Shown here: positions 25,366 to 48,869 of the stretch, one piece after another
How the letters are laid out: each line of letters begins with the position of its first letter
Numbering within the stretch: position 1 is the stretch's first letter
Assembly: GCA_040954595.2 (NCBI GenBank)
Contig: CM082589.2
Coordinates: 3,782,001-3,846,000, forward strand
Length of the DNA: 64,000 nt
Direction of reading: 5' to 3'
From: Balanoglossus misakiensis
Lineage: Eukaryota; Hemichordata
Position numbers and translations under genes: made by a program
The notes under the pieces: model-generated
Seen by the model: only the letters and a program-made list of their open reading frames with translations
Database searches by the model: none
What the model was told of the DNA's origin: nothing

Positions 25366-26089
25366 ATCTCACTGGCCGACAACACGCGGTGGAGCTACCT
25401 TCACGCGAGAGTAGCACACGATGAAGAAAAACCGCTTCGGAAATCATCGGAACCGCCACCGAACTTCTCCTGGGTGGACGCTCACAGACTCGCTGCCTGC
25501 GGCACGCCGGAGACAGGCCATCACTTCCAGTTCCTGTGTAATATTGGAATCAAGCATGTCATTTCACTGACCGATGAAAGCACCGCCTTCAGATGGTTAT
25601 GTTACCGCCACCAGTTGCAGGGACACTCAGTACATGTACCAGTCTTGGAGCCGAATGCGCCATCCCTTGACCAAATCCTGACATGCATGAGGATAATCGA
25701 ATGTGCCAATGCAAAGCGTGAAGTATGAGAGACCTTGGCCCTTTATACTTGTATCCAATAGTTAATAAACCTGTGACTTGAATTCGGGTGTCAAGGAAGT
25801 ATTTGATAGAATGCATGGGGCGTAATATATCGTTTCATCTCTTACTAAATTGCAGGCTGTGGCGGTACATTGCAGTACAGGTCGTGGCGCGACTGGGACT
25901 GTGGTGGCGTGCTTCATCGTGCAGAGCAGGAGGGTGACTGCGGACACGGCCATTGGCCTCGTCAGGGAAATGAGGCCCGGGTCCATCCAAACGCACGAAC
26001 AAGAACATTGCATTGAAACTTTCTATCAGTTCGTCAATTCATGTTGGGACACTCAACACAGTATACCAATGGATGTGATGTCGACTTAA
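25366..26089 (+). CDS. DUSP23-like dual-specificity phosphatase homologue, catalytic Arg lost
   Basis: Exons 25366-25722 and 25856-26089 are in phase. The first exon has an acceptor AACCTGTAG and no in-frame ATG before an upstream stop, so a 5' exon with the start is missing from this model. Domain order matches DUSP23: NFSWVDAHRLAACG, IGIKHVISLTDES, then the loop EPNAPSLDQI, then VAVHCSTGRGATGTV, RPGSIQTHEQE, ending VMST. The P-loop should be H-C-x5-R-[ST]; here the Arg is Ala (codon GCG) while Cys is kept. The general-acid Asp of the PDF loop is Glu in the alignment. It is therefore a likely pseudophosphatase. The intron falls at the same place and phase as in the tandem copy at 27008-27601. 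Confidence 0.82.
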
Positions 26090-27007
26090 AAGTACTTCCA
26101 GTGAATTTCACAGTTTGCCAAATAATATATATGTACTTAATATTTAAGGTTGTGTGAAAAGAATTAATATTGAACCTTCTTAAACGCACAACTGGTTGAC
26201 GTCATCAACGCACAAGAACCGTTGCACCGTGACCGAGAATCACTGCATGTAAATGATTGTCCTGACGTCATCATTTTTTATCAGTAACTATTACGTTGAC
26301 ACTGCCAGCAACTGAAATAGATGTTTATTTTATAGTGATATATCTAAAAAATGCGCATATTTTTTAAATTTCAAATGAGTTTTGTGCAACGAGTGTTGAT
26401 AAATAAATATATGATTTATCTTTTGTAAAACAAGCCATGTGTTCATGTTATGAGATTCTTAAAAAATAAAATGAAGAACTGCGACTCGCTGGGTGTTTGT
26501 GAATTTATGTGAATCGTTTACTAGCCACCCTCCCCCCTCCAAAAAAAAAAATAGCAGGGCCAAATACAGTATACATACCTTTAAGAAGGACGATTGTAAA
26601 GACAAACGTCGCTGAACTTTTGTCGTTGTGGGCGCTATTCGTAGACGTGACAGGTCAAAGGTCATATGAGGTCGCCACAGATGCCGGCTACTTGCTGCCC
26701 TATTTTCCAGTTGACAAGGCCAACGACAGTGATACCCGCAGTTTAACAAGGAAATACTGTGTTCCAGTAGCTAAAGAGGTAATATCCATAGTGTTGTGTA
26801 AGCCTGTTGCATGGGGATGCTGCCGTAGCGACGCGTCGACCGTGGTCTCTGAGACTGACCTCGAAAAGTCATGGCAGTGTCTATAATCCTGTACATATCC
26901 TTGAAGTATACCATGGCTGCAGTTTTGTTTCACCTGGAATAGGATGATTCAACTGTCTCAGGAAGTGCTCACTAATATCTTTTCAATTGTATCCTCCAGA
27001 ACTTGAC
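26090..27007. other. Spacer between tandem DUSP23-like genes
   Basis: Holds the first copy's 3' UTR with AATAAA at 26402-26407 and the promoter of the second copy. ORFs of up to 125 aa at 26509-26886 lack motifs and were not called. Confidence 0.45.
26402..26407 (+). terminator. Polyadenylation signal AATAAA
   Basis: Lies 313 bp after the stop of the first DUSP23-like gene on the same strand. Confidence 0.45.
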
Positions 27008-27601
27008 ATGGCCTCCTCAAAACCTTCGAATTTTTCCTGGGTGGAGGAAAAGAAGTTGGCCGGTTTGGCCTTTCCCAACTTCCTCGGGCATCTCCAGTTC
27101 CTCCGCGAGCAAGGAATCAAACACCTGGTGTCGCTAACTCAGAGGAACCCACCAATGGAAACCTGCCCGGAGATCATTTGGCACCCAATCAAAATGCCGG
27201 ATTTCACAGCGCCCTCCCCAGACCAAATCAATGAGTTTTTGAGGATAGTTGAGGAGTCCAATGCAAAAGGCGAGGTGGGGAAACTACAATGTCAATATTC
27301 TACCAATATAACTTCTCTTCTATATACAATAAAACTATTAATTTATTAACTTCAATAATGATATTGATCATATCTACAGTTAGTTTTTTTTTGCTTGCAG
27401 GGTGTGGCTGTTCACTGTGCCCATGGCAACGGGAGAACAGGTACCATGCTGGCGTGTTATCTGGTCAAGACAAGGAAGATATCCGGCCAAGAGGCCATTG
27501 ACCTTATACGTCAAATTCGACCTGGGGCCATCGAGGTCCCAGAACAGGAACAAGCAGTCATCCGATTTTACCAATATGCAAAATCAAATTTTATGATATG
27601 A
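27008..27601 (+). CDS. DUSP23: DUSP23-like dual-specificity phosphatase, catalytically intact
   Basis: Exons 27008-27274 and 27401-27601 are in phase and give 155 aa, close to human DUSP23 (150). The start [14 protein letters not shown] is the first ATG, and the region up to NFSW aligns with the family. The active site is complete: [16 protein letters not shown] with C95 and R101, and the general acid D65 in [12 protein letters not shown]. The C-terminal [14 protein letters not shown] is also typical. It is a small cytosolic phosphatase of the VHZ type; substrates in this organism are unknown. It is the intact member of a tandem pair with 25366-26089. The symbol names the family; strict orthology is not tested. 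Confidence 0.93.
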
Positions 27602-27969
27602 TGTGCATACATGTAATGAATACTAGGTATTTTTTTATATTTAAATCATAGTGTGTGACACGAACAGTATATTAGTTAACCATTTCACCCCAGTTCCCTC
27701 TTTAGAAGGTCCAACCTTACCATAGAACACAATGTGCGTGGATTGAACCATGGTGGTGATGGCAGTTTGCTCTGTGCAACCAGAATGTGGCGAAACGAAC
27801 TTTGACATCAAAATATTGATGCAAGCAGAGACTGGAAGGGGACAGGGGATAAGGATTAACAACACGCTTAAAATTCATTAATAGACTTTGTATTTTCCGT
27901 CATGCTAAAACCATTGTACAATATACACACTCAATGTATACTTCTACTTACTAACCTCTACAATGTGTA

Positions 27970-27975
27970 AATAAA
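27970..27975 (+). terminator. Possible polyadenylation signal, second DUSP23-like gene
   Basis: AATAAA 369 bp past the stop, same strand. Confidence 0.4.
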
Positions 27976-28197
27976 TTCACAAAAAAACAAATATCTTGAT
28001 GTTTTGTTACTTTTTTTCTGTTTACCACACTTCAGTAGTTACAGCTGTGTTATTTGTCTTGTAAACCACATTTGACTGTAGACAGGTATAACAATCATAG
28101 GCATATCACATGTCTCCAAATACACTCAAACTTTAAAAGCCCTGATTCTGTCTAGTCAAATGTACAATTATATTTCTAAAATGTATATGTCATGATC

Positions 28198-28203
28198 TTT
28201 ATT
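28198..28203 (-). terminator. Possible polyadenylation signal, FAM135 homologue
   Basis: TTTATT on + is AATAAA on -, about 1.27 kb past the FAM135 stop. Confidence 0.35.
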
Positions 28204-29470
28204 AGTTGTAACATTTTTCTGTTTACAAGTTGTAAATATTCTGGGTTGAATATGAAATTGGCTGTTATATTTCTACTGCATACAGTTGAAAAAAACAAGC
28301 AAAATGTCTGAAAGACAACTAAGTTCTTAAAATTTCAGTGCTATTGCACATGGATCATTGTACTTCACAACAAAACATAATTATTTACAAGTAAATCTTC
28401 AAGCTAAATTATACAAAGGTTGCTTTAATGAATACACAATTGAACAGCTTAATACATGACTGGCTAATTACCAATGCCTGGATGGAGAAATTTCTCATAA
28501 TTTTAACTTTGATAATTGAAGGCCCCCTTTACCAGTCAATGGATTCTCATGTACAAGTCTTGTAGAGCATTTCTTGTACATGTATTAAACACAAGGCAAA
28601 ATAAAAATCAAGCATTAACATAATATGTAATTTTATAGAATTAAAAAATAAAAATGCATGTTTCTCTATAAACACATGTCACATGTAACAAAAATAAAAT
28701 GTGTGTTGTCAACTATGAGCAGTTTCAAATAAGCCCCATCCAACCTTAGGCTTACAACACCAACCATAGGTTGAATCCCATTCTCGTCAATGGGGATGGC
28801 TGGAGCTATATAACACAAAACAGGGATTATAGAATTGAATGGAAACTTCCCTGAAGCATGGAGTTCCATACTAAAAAGTAAAAATAAAATATATCGCAAG
28901 TTCTAAATTTTCATAGCAACATAAAAGAAAAATCTGTTACATAAATAAGGGCAAGCTGCCAATGAAAACAAATCCTAGCATAAGAAGATTTACACAATTT
29001 TCAAAAATCAAGATGATTAAGATTTACTAATTTTTAAAATCCAAGATGGCTGCCAAATCTGAAGCTTTGAAGAAGTAGCTTCAGAACCTTTTCATTTCAT
29101 TTTTTTCCCAATCAGTCTCCATTATGAAGTCCAACTCATACATATAGAAATACAGTTTCTGGAAAATGTCTTCACGTAAATTTAAGGAAAAAAGGTGTCA
29201 TACTTTGTGCGGATATAAGAACTCATGTAAGCACATGCTAACTTATGAGAATGTAAAAGAAAATGCTTATTCTACTGAAGTCTATACAATTCACAAGATA
29301 CTTGCTGGCAAATATGGCATGGTTTGTCCCTGTGGTTCAACCTCAAAATGGCTGAGAAGGGACATCGCATGCAAATCCACTTCAAAATAGTGGCCTTGGC
29401 TTACACCAAAATCTCAGCTAACTACAGCGTGTAAATGAAGCCATTGTATCTCCACCTAGGCTACTCCCCC

Positions 29471-41529
<12,059 letters not shown>

Positions 41530-42291
41530 ACTGAGTAAACACAGGAAGTGTCCGTCGATCTCCTAGAAACCGGCTAAAACATTTACGATGCACCTCTCCG
41601 TAACAGGTTTAATTTGTAAACACCGTCGCGATGTCAAATATCAAAATAAATATTACCGAGAGCCCGTTCCAGACATTCAAATGGGTTTCAAAGCGATCGG
41701 TGTGATTCGTAGGTTGTTCCTCTGCATACAGCTCCGTTTGATCGAGGAGAGGGGGTGTACTAACGGCTTTGTCGGCAATTTCCTCATCTGCTAGCTGACA
41801 GACACTCATTCACTAAACTAGGAGTCGCCATTTTGACCTTGGTGGGTGTCCTACCCACAACCCACTGCGGTAAACCAAAATGACTGCCTGATGGTGGCGC
41901 TCTGTACTGGAGTTGACTGCAAACTAAGATTTCTCGTCTTAGAGGCTGGTCAATTTCTTCGGCTTGGGTTGGATTCATGGGGGAGGTCACCCTATTTTGA
42001 TTTGGGAGTCAAAATGAACGCACGTTCAATTTCTTTTACATGAGACAGGAGAGTCCCACGACACATTCAAGGAATTACTTTCGACCAATCAGCGTCTAGG
42101 ACTTAGAGAACGCAAAGGGCTAATACGACCAATCAAAGCGCAGTTCTTTCGAACTAAATAGAACACTGTTGGTGTGGACCATTCACCGCTACTTTGCACT
42201 TCATGTTGTTTCCTTCAACATAGCAATCGCAAACCGAGTTATTTTTGGTGTATTTTACTTTGTGTAGCAATTCGAGTGTGAAAAATTCAAC
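41530..42291. promoter_or_regulatory. Putative bidirectional promoter with paired CCAAT boxes
   Basis: This 762-bp region separates the divergent starts of FAM135 (-) and the small gene (+). Two CCAAT boxes in the form GACCAATCA lie at 42085-42089 and 42129-42133, 44 bp apart, typical of NF-Y-driven promoters. The region is richer in CpG than its flanks. Confidence 0.5.
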
Positions 42292-42749
42292 ATGCTTGGT
42301 CTTCTGACTCTCTCAGTATTTCTAAACCAAGTTCTAACGGACGTGACAAAGAAAATCAAGACTTGGAATGGCCAGGGCGTTGGCAGAGATATTGACAGGT
42401 AAGGAACATTGCTAATAACCTCCTTTCCACGCCACAAAGTCGAACGTTCATCAACTCTGTTGGCAATAGAAAATTGTTTCTTCTTGGTCAAAAATTTGGG
42501 GAAAAACAGGTTCCAGGGCAGTGGCAGCGTAATTAATCAAACATTTTGTGTTCGCATCTTCCGTCTAGGCTGGGTCACTACATGGATGAACACCAAATGG
42601 TGTGTTCGTGTGATGCCGGAGCTCACCATACTTGCAATAACTGTCGCCAAAACCAACGTGATCATGTGATTACACCAGTGGTTTTGCCAGACTGGCGGGG
42701 CGGAGGAGACGCAGCTAATCCATATGTCGTCCGCATCCAAGTCTTTTAA
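42292..42749 (+). CDS. Small two-exon gene of unknown family, CxC...CxxC motif
   Basis: Exons 42292-42398 and 42569-42749 (donor CAG|GTAAGG, acceptor CCGTCTAG) join in phase to 95 aa. It begins with a hydrophobic stretch, MLGLLTLSVFLNQVLT, then a basic segment (KKIKTWNGQGVGRDIDR), then VCSCDAGAHHTCNNC, that is C-x-C-x7-C-x2-C with two adjacent His, and ends PYVVRIQVF. I do not recognise the family. The cysteine/histidine cluster could bind a metal or form disulfides, and the N-terminus could be a weak signal peptide. Support: a consistent splice phase, a paired-CCAAT upstream region shared with FAM135, and AATAAA at 43591. It could instead be a fortuitous join. Confidence 0.5.
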
Positions 42750-44015
42750 CTGAAGATTGCATGATGTTTGCTGAACAAAGGGAGGATTGGGTAGGTGTTG
42801 TTAAATTTTACTCCGATGTATTAGGTTCAAAGAGCCAACAGTTACGAAATACTTTTTTTAAATCCCCCCTCTCATTTCAGTAGTGTCATTATAGGCACAA
42901 CAAATGCCAGGCATTGCAATTTATTAAAATTCGTCTACATTTTTTTCACGATAGGTTGGATCCCGTATTGTGAAAAACAACGATTTTCCAGTTGAAGACA
43001 GTTTGGTAGATTGATGCATATACTCGTCAAACCATAGGGTCTATGGTCGAACCGAAGACATGGCAAATATTCAAAGACCGCAGGAACCACGAATAATACA
43101 GTATAAATGAAATGCTTTCCTGTGGGAGGATTTACCCGTTTGTTGATTAACGTACAGATATTCGCAGCGTAGGTTTTGGTCTAACGTTAATCTCGGCCCC
43201 AACGACGTCTCGACTACACGATGTCCCGTACATTGTATGTTGGAAAGTCGCGCACATGGATTAGGACAGAGACGTCAACGGCAAAGAGAAGTAACCATAG
43301 TATTAGAAGAAGAAATTCCCACAGAAAAAACAACAACGGAGTTATCCAGGCTGATCTCTATATATAAGTGATCTAAACACCACGTTGTATTTCCTTGGCT
43401 GGGGTCAAAGCCAGATTCGTCCAGTTTGGGCATGCGCAATCTGAAGCGCAAGAGAAGCTAATTTCAATGAACATATATTGTACTATTGTAACTTTTTTTC
43501 CATTTTTGATGGTCGACTTGTATTCAGTTTAATTTCTAATTTCTTATCTCATAATGAATATTGTAGAAAACTTTTTCTCATATGTTGTCCAATAAAGTTG
43601 CGGCGCCAGTCTAAATAAAACAAGTCTGTTAGTGTGTCATATACAGAACTTATGGCATTTTTGGCGAACCTCTCAAGCTACCTGAATTTCGCGATGAAAT
43701 CGTCAGACCAATGGAGCCCCCTTGGCGTGTATATTAATGAGAAATATCATATCGTCATTTGTCAGAGAGCAATTACTACCGTTAATTCAAATGTGGGCGT
43801 CGTGTTAACATATCGGGTATTGCAGACGGTCCAAGGTCCCTGGGGTCTGCTCAACACAGGTGAGGTCGGAAATTAGAAAGAAATTTAACCGAGGAGATGT
43901 GAAAAACTTCGTCCGACAGAGAAATTGAAGCTCTCTCGTGCAGTTCGCGTGACCTCGTCCTCCACTTTAATCAAACTCAAGACAACCCTTGGAAGGTGAA
44001 GTGTTTTTTTCAGCC
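42750..44015. other. Intergenic, small gene 3' end to TRPC start
   Basis: Contains AATAAA at 43591-43596 and again near 43613. No supported gene. Confidence 0.45.
43591..43596 (+). terminator. Possible polyadenylation signal of the small gene
   Basis: AATAAA about 840 bp past the stop at 42749, same strand. Confidence 0.3.
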
Positions 44016-47000
44016 ATGCCAAGCGTGCATCAGTTCCCGTCGGTGGGTTTCAACAACGACAACAACACGGACCTGGAGAACCTGTTCCTGACTGCCGCCG
44101 AGAAAGGCGAGGTGAAGGCGTTGATGGTAGCGCTGGATTACTTAGGCATATTCGACGTCAACTGCGTCGACAGCGAGGGCAAAAGTGCGTTGATGTTAGC
44201 CATCGAAAACCGAAACCTAGGTATGCACACAGTTTATTCAATTTCAGCTATTTCAATTTTAGCCTTTGTTTTTAAGACTTACGATCGTTACCTTAATTTG
44301 AAATAGACTTCTCATTTCTGTGCTTCACCGTTGAACATGTTCTTCTAGTTAGAGAAAAGTACGTTTTTTTTAACTATACGTACACTGACACTACGTTCAT
44401 TTCTGCTCGGGTAAATTGACAACGTAAAAGATAGTTGACATCGGCAGTCAAGTTCACTAACTAATTATACAAAGTATTTAGTGTAATTGCTTACTATTAA
44501 TCAATGTTATTAACCTTCGATACAACTGAATGCACGTCTAATTGTCTGTGTTGTAGAGCTGAACATTTCTTGCTGGTCTACATAGTACAAGGTCAAAGAA
44601 TATTAGCAAGTATTGCTATTACCCTTACAAGGGTCGTGCATTTAGTTTTTATTAACTATGGGGTTTGCATTATGTGGACCCTGCGATGTATTAATATTAG
44701 CCACTCTTTCAAAATGAGAGACTTTGATAGGTGTAATCCTGGGAAAACCTATCATGTCTATATTAATTGCTCAGAAGCCGAGTTTAGACACTTCATTTCC
44801 GACCTAAGACCTTTCGCATCTGTAGAGCTAGTTAACTATACACGCCCCGTTCCACACAAAGTTGTAAAGTGATAGAAGGAGGAGAGAGGGAGAGACGAAC
44901 ATACAGGTGGTCGGATAGAACACTTTTTGCTAAATGTAGAACTCCCTGTCTCCGTGTCAACAACATTTAGAATATGTATTGATTAAGTGAACATCGTCTA
45001 GCTTTAATTATCACGATAAGAACACCTTGATATAACCTCACATAAATAGAATTCCGGAATAAATTGAAGGTATAGTGCCGACTTACGTGAGCCGTTAATA
45101 TAATTTATTACTTTTAATTGTTGTAAAGTGTACAGGAGGCGCAACTGTTTAACTGTTTCATTAGTTGTGGAATTCTGTGCATGTATATGGAAATTGCTAT
45201 AAGAACAAGTCTAGACTAATTTGCTGCAAAAAATGTCTACGTCTCGTTACCATTTCCTGCCCAATTATGTTTTAATTCCATGTTTTCTGCGTTGCCCGCG
45301 TGAGAGCATTCACCTTCTGACATAAAAGTCCTATACTTACCTATGAACATGTATATGTATGTATGTACATTTTCTTTCAGACGTTCTGGAGATTTTATCA
45401 CACAACGCACTTGTAGATCTGTCGGATGCTTTGCTGAGGGCTGTGAATCTGCAGTACACTGCAGAAGTGCGAACACTGTGCCGAGCATTGCGACACAGAC
45501 GCTTGTTGCCGGTCAGTTGGAGTTTGTATCTTACACACGAATTTTGTATATAGGAAAGGAAGACGATCAGTACATGTACATTCTGTGCACTCAACCGTTT
45601 CCATATTGTAAATGGTGTTACATAAATAGTTGAATCGGCTTTTTTCGGGATCGGCAATAAACGGAAAATTAACAATCCTTGTAATAACATATGAAGCTTT
45701 GAAAATATGCAGGCAGATAGAAATGGGTCACATTTGATAATATGAAACATTTAGTTACGCTCAAGTAGACCGATCTGCAGACCATCTGCGTCGCCAATGC
45801 TGGATAATTAACGACATTTACGCTCGCACCAAATCGTGACCATGGGAGACTTAATGTGGAAAAGAAGTAAAGGTCGGCCGCAAATAGAGTCCCATGTCGG
45901 AGATGGACATTAAGTGTCGGTCGGACCTCGAGAAACAAAGAAAAAGTCCCCCTCCTCGTTTCAAACATCTAGCTTTTGGTCAACAAAATGGTCATAAAAA
46001 TATGTGAATTTCTCTTGAGAACTGAACAGCTGCATAGCGGCCATTTTTCATTCCATCATTTTTTTTAATTAAGCAAGTTACATTTCGAGACAGAGACAGA
46101 GAGAGAGACAGAGAGAGAGAGAACACAATTTGTCATGTGCATTAATCAAGACACTTTTCCACGTTTTTATAGGACGGTCTCAACTGTCGATGTACAAATG
46201 GCGACATCGCCGCTGACGTCACACCGGCGGTGCTGGCGGCCCAGTTGAACAACTACGACATGTTGAAGGTCCTACTGGAGTACGGCGCCGAGGTGAAGGA
46301 CCCGTCGTCCTACGAGTTCTCCTCCAAGGAGTTCACCCTGGAGCACTCGGTTGGCACAATCGCCGTGTATCAGGCCATCACCAGCGAGGCGTACATCGCC
46401 CTGACCAGCGCCGACCCCTTCGGCCGGGCGTTCGAGCTGAGCTCCAAGATGCGGAGCCTCAGCGCCCGCAACTTCGAGTTCCGGTTCCAATACGAGGACA
46501 TGGCTACCCGCTGCGAGAGATTCGCCGCCGACCTGTTGAGCTACGTCAGGAACAGCGAGGAACAGCTTGTCGTGATGACCCATGACCCTAAAACGTGGTC
46601 ACGAGAAGATTTCCATGGGGACTTCATGGAGCCGCTTAAGGTGAAAATGGCTATCAAACACGATCAAAAGACGGTAATTGGATTCAATTATCTTTGAGTA
46701 ATGAAATCGCTAAGGGTTCTCATGATACCGGTTTTTAGTTATTTTAAAGCGCAATTCATTTCATAAGTATCACGAAATGTTGATACACAAAGTTAAGATA
46801 AACGATGTGTGAGCACATTATCGTGTTTATTTAATTTCTAATATTACAGCTCTCTATTAAAGCGCGTAGCTCGTCTCACACGCATGTTCCAACTGTAGCC
46901 GCTGGTTATAGACGTTTAGTGAAGCCAATCCCATAAGGCAGTGCTCACACAAGATGGCGGCGACCATAATCTGTGCCGGAGATCGGGAAAAGACACTAGC

Positions 47001-48781
47001 TTGTGTGAAAAGGAGGGACAAACCAGAATCTACTTATACGGTGCGCATGAAATATGGAAGGAAGCGAAGGCAGTCCACTATTTGAATGCATCGAACGGAA
47101 ACTTTGCTGGGAAGTTACGCGCATGTGCGTGAGACGAGGGTAGGCTTGTGGCAAAGAGTTTCATATGGCTCATACTCATTCACAGGAACTTTTCCCCCAA
47201 GAACTGCACTTTGGCAACCCACTTCAATGTTTTAGTCCGTACCATCACTGTTCATCAAAATTTAATCTAGTGTTTATCTTGTTATTTACAGTTTGTGGCG
47301 CACCCGCACTGCCAACAACACTTGGCCGAGCACTGGTACAGCGGACTCACAGACTGGCGCAAGCTGAGCACCCTGAAAACGACGGCGTATACCTGCCTCA
47401 TGATGGCGCTGTTCCCGGTAATGTCTCTCTGCTACATCGTGGCGCCCATGTGCCGCCCAGGCAAGCTGCTCAGTACACCTTACGTCCGATTCATCTCTGA
47501 CCTGGCCTCGCAGTCCATCTTCCTTTGCATGTTGGCGATTCATTTTGTGGATTTCGTGGTTCACCCGGTGGATTTGGAAATCATCGAAGATTCCTCCCTC
47601 CCGTCGGAGTTTACATCCATTTTGCCGACCCAGTGGGAAGCAGTTATAATCCTATTCATAATAGGTTAGTTATATTTTGTGGTATTATATAGCTGTTCTA
47701 TGATATTTGTGATATTTTATATGTAGCTATAACAACTCATCAGATAAATAAACCAACTGATCAATAAATCAATCTATTAACGATATTAAAATTTGTCCCT
47801 TTTGTAGCACACAGCTTGAAGTGTTTTGGCCCCATGCTGACGGGCGGACTGCATTGGTTAAAGGACAATTCGCGTACAAAAATATTCGATGCGGTAACCC
47901 TAATCGCTTTCTGGGCTTGGATAATTCTGCGTGTTGTGGCTGCATATCAGGTAACCCATTCAAGATTCTCATCGCTTTATCATTGAAGAAAAGTTTATTC
48001 CAATTTTGTAACAGGTCCCCACATATATTATTGGATCATTAGCATTTATAACTCAACATTGTAGGCCTATATACTCAGTACCTTTTGATAAACTCTTAAA
48101 CCAGGGTACTGCATTTTTGTTTCATAGGCCTACTTTGAACATAATGGTGCAGTGGTCTCGCCGACAAATTCCAGCCTGGTGAATTTGAATACGAGCGGTT
48201 ACCCTTCAGAAGTGTCTCCGCATCTCAACGGATCAACGCCAGCGGGCGCGGGTTTCTCCACCGACGTGTATCTGAGAGAAATCAATCGGAAGCTGGACCT
48301 GGTTCTGCAGAAAGATGAAAAGCTCGACGCAAAATTTCGGAGAGACTTGGAGCGTCAGAAGCAGCCGGCGGCCGAGAAGACGCGCCGACGCCGCGGTGCA
48401 GCTGCGCGACCGGTGGGGCGCAGCAGCAGCGATACCGAATACCAGAGCCAGTATTCGCCCGAGTTCAGAATGGAAACCCTGCCGCCCGGACACCCAGTCA
48501 TAGTGTCCAAGGGAGTTCTCGCCATCGCGAAGGTCTTCAGTTTCCTGAGAATCGTCCGCATGACGGTGATCCTGCTCAAAGTCGGGCCGATGCAAATTTC
48601 CTTCGGTCGTATGGGGGGAGACATCATGAAATTCATGACCATCTTTATCCTGATCTTGGTAGCATTTGCAGTGGGCTTGACAGAATTGTATCATTTGTAT
48701 GGCGAAGATATGCTGAAGGAGTGCATGGAGCACTCAAATCCACGCCATTGTCGACTGCCCTATGTAAAGTAAGTTAGGCTA

Positions 48782-48869
<88 letters not shown>

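Larger units (their letters stand above)
27602..29470. other. Converging 3' UTR / intergenic region
   Basis: AT-rich stretch between the stops of the second DUSP23-like gene (+) and FAM135 (-). Contains AATAAA (+) at 27970-27975 and AATAAA (-) at 28198-28203, so the two 3' ends would be only about 200 bp apart. No gene seen. Confidence 0.5.

Noticed and set aside
43634-43876. 80-codon ORF before the TRPC gene
   Set aside because: No motif, no donor at its end, and it lies in the small gene's presumed 3' region.
46954-47085. AAGATGGCGGCGACC with a short ORF as an alternative TRPC start
   Set aside because: The frame closes before exon 4 and the site lies inside a candidate inverted-repeat element.
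48233-48733. 166-codon - strand ORF
   Set aside because: Antisense to TRPC exon 6, which has clear homology on the + strand.
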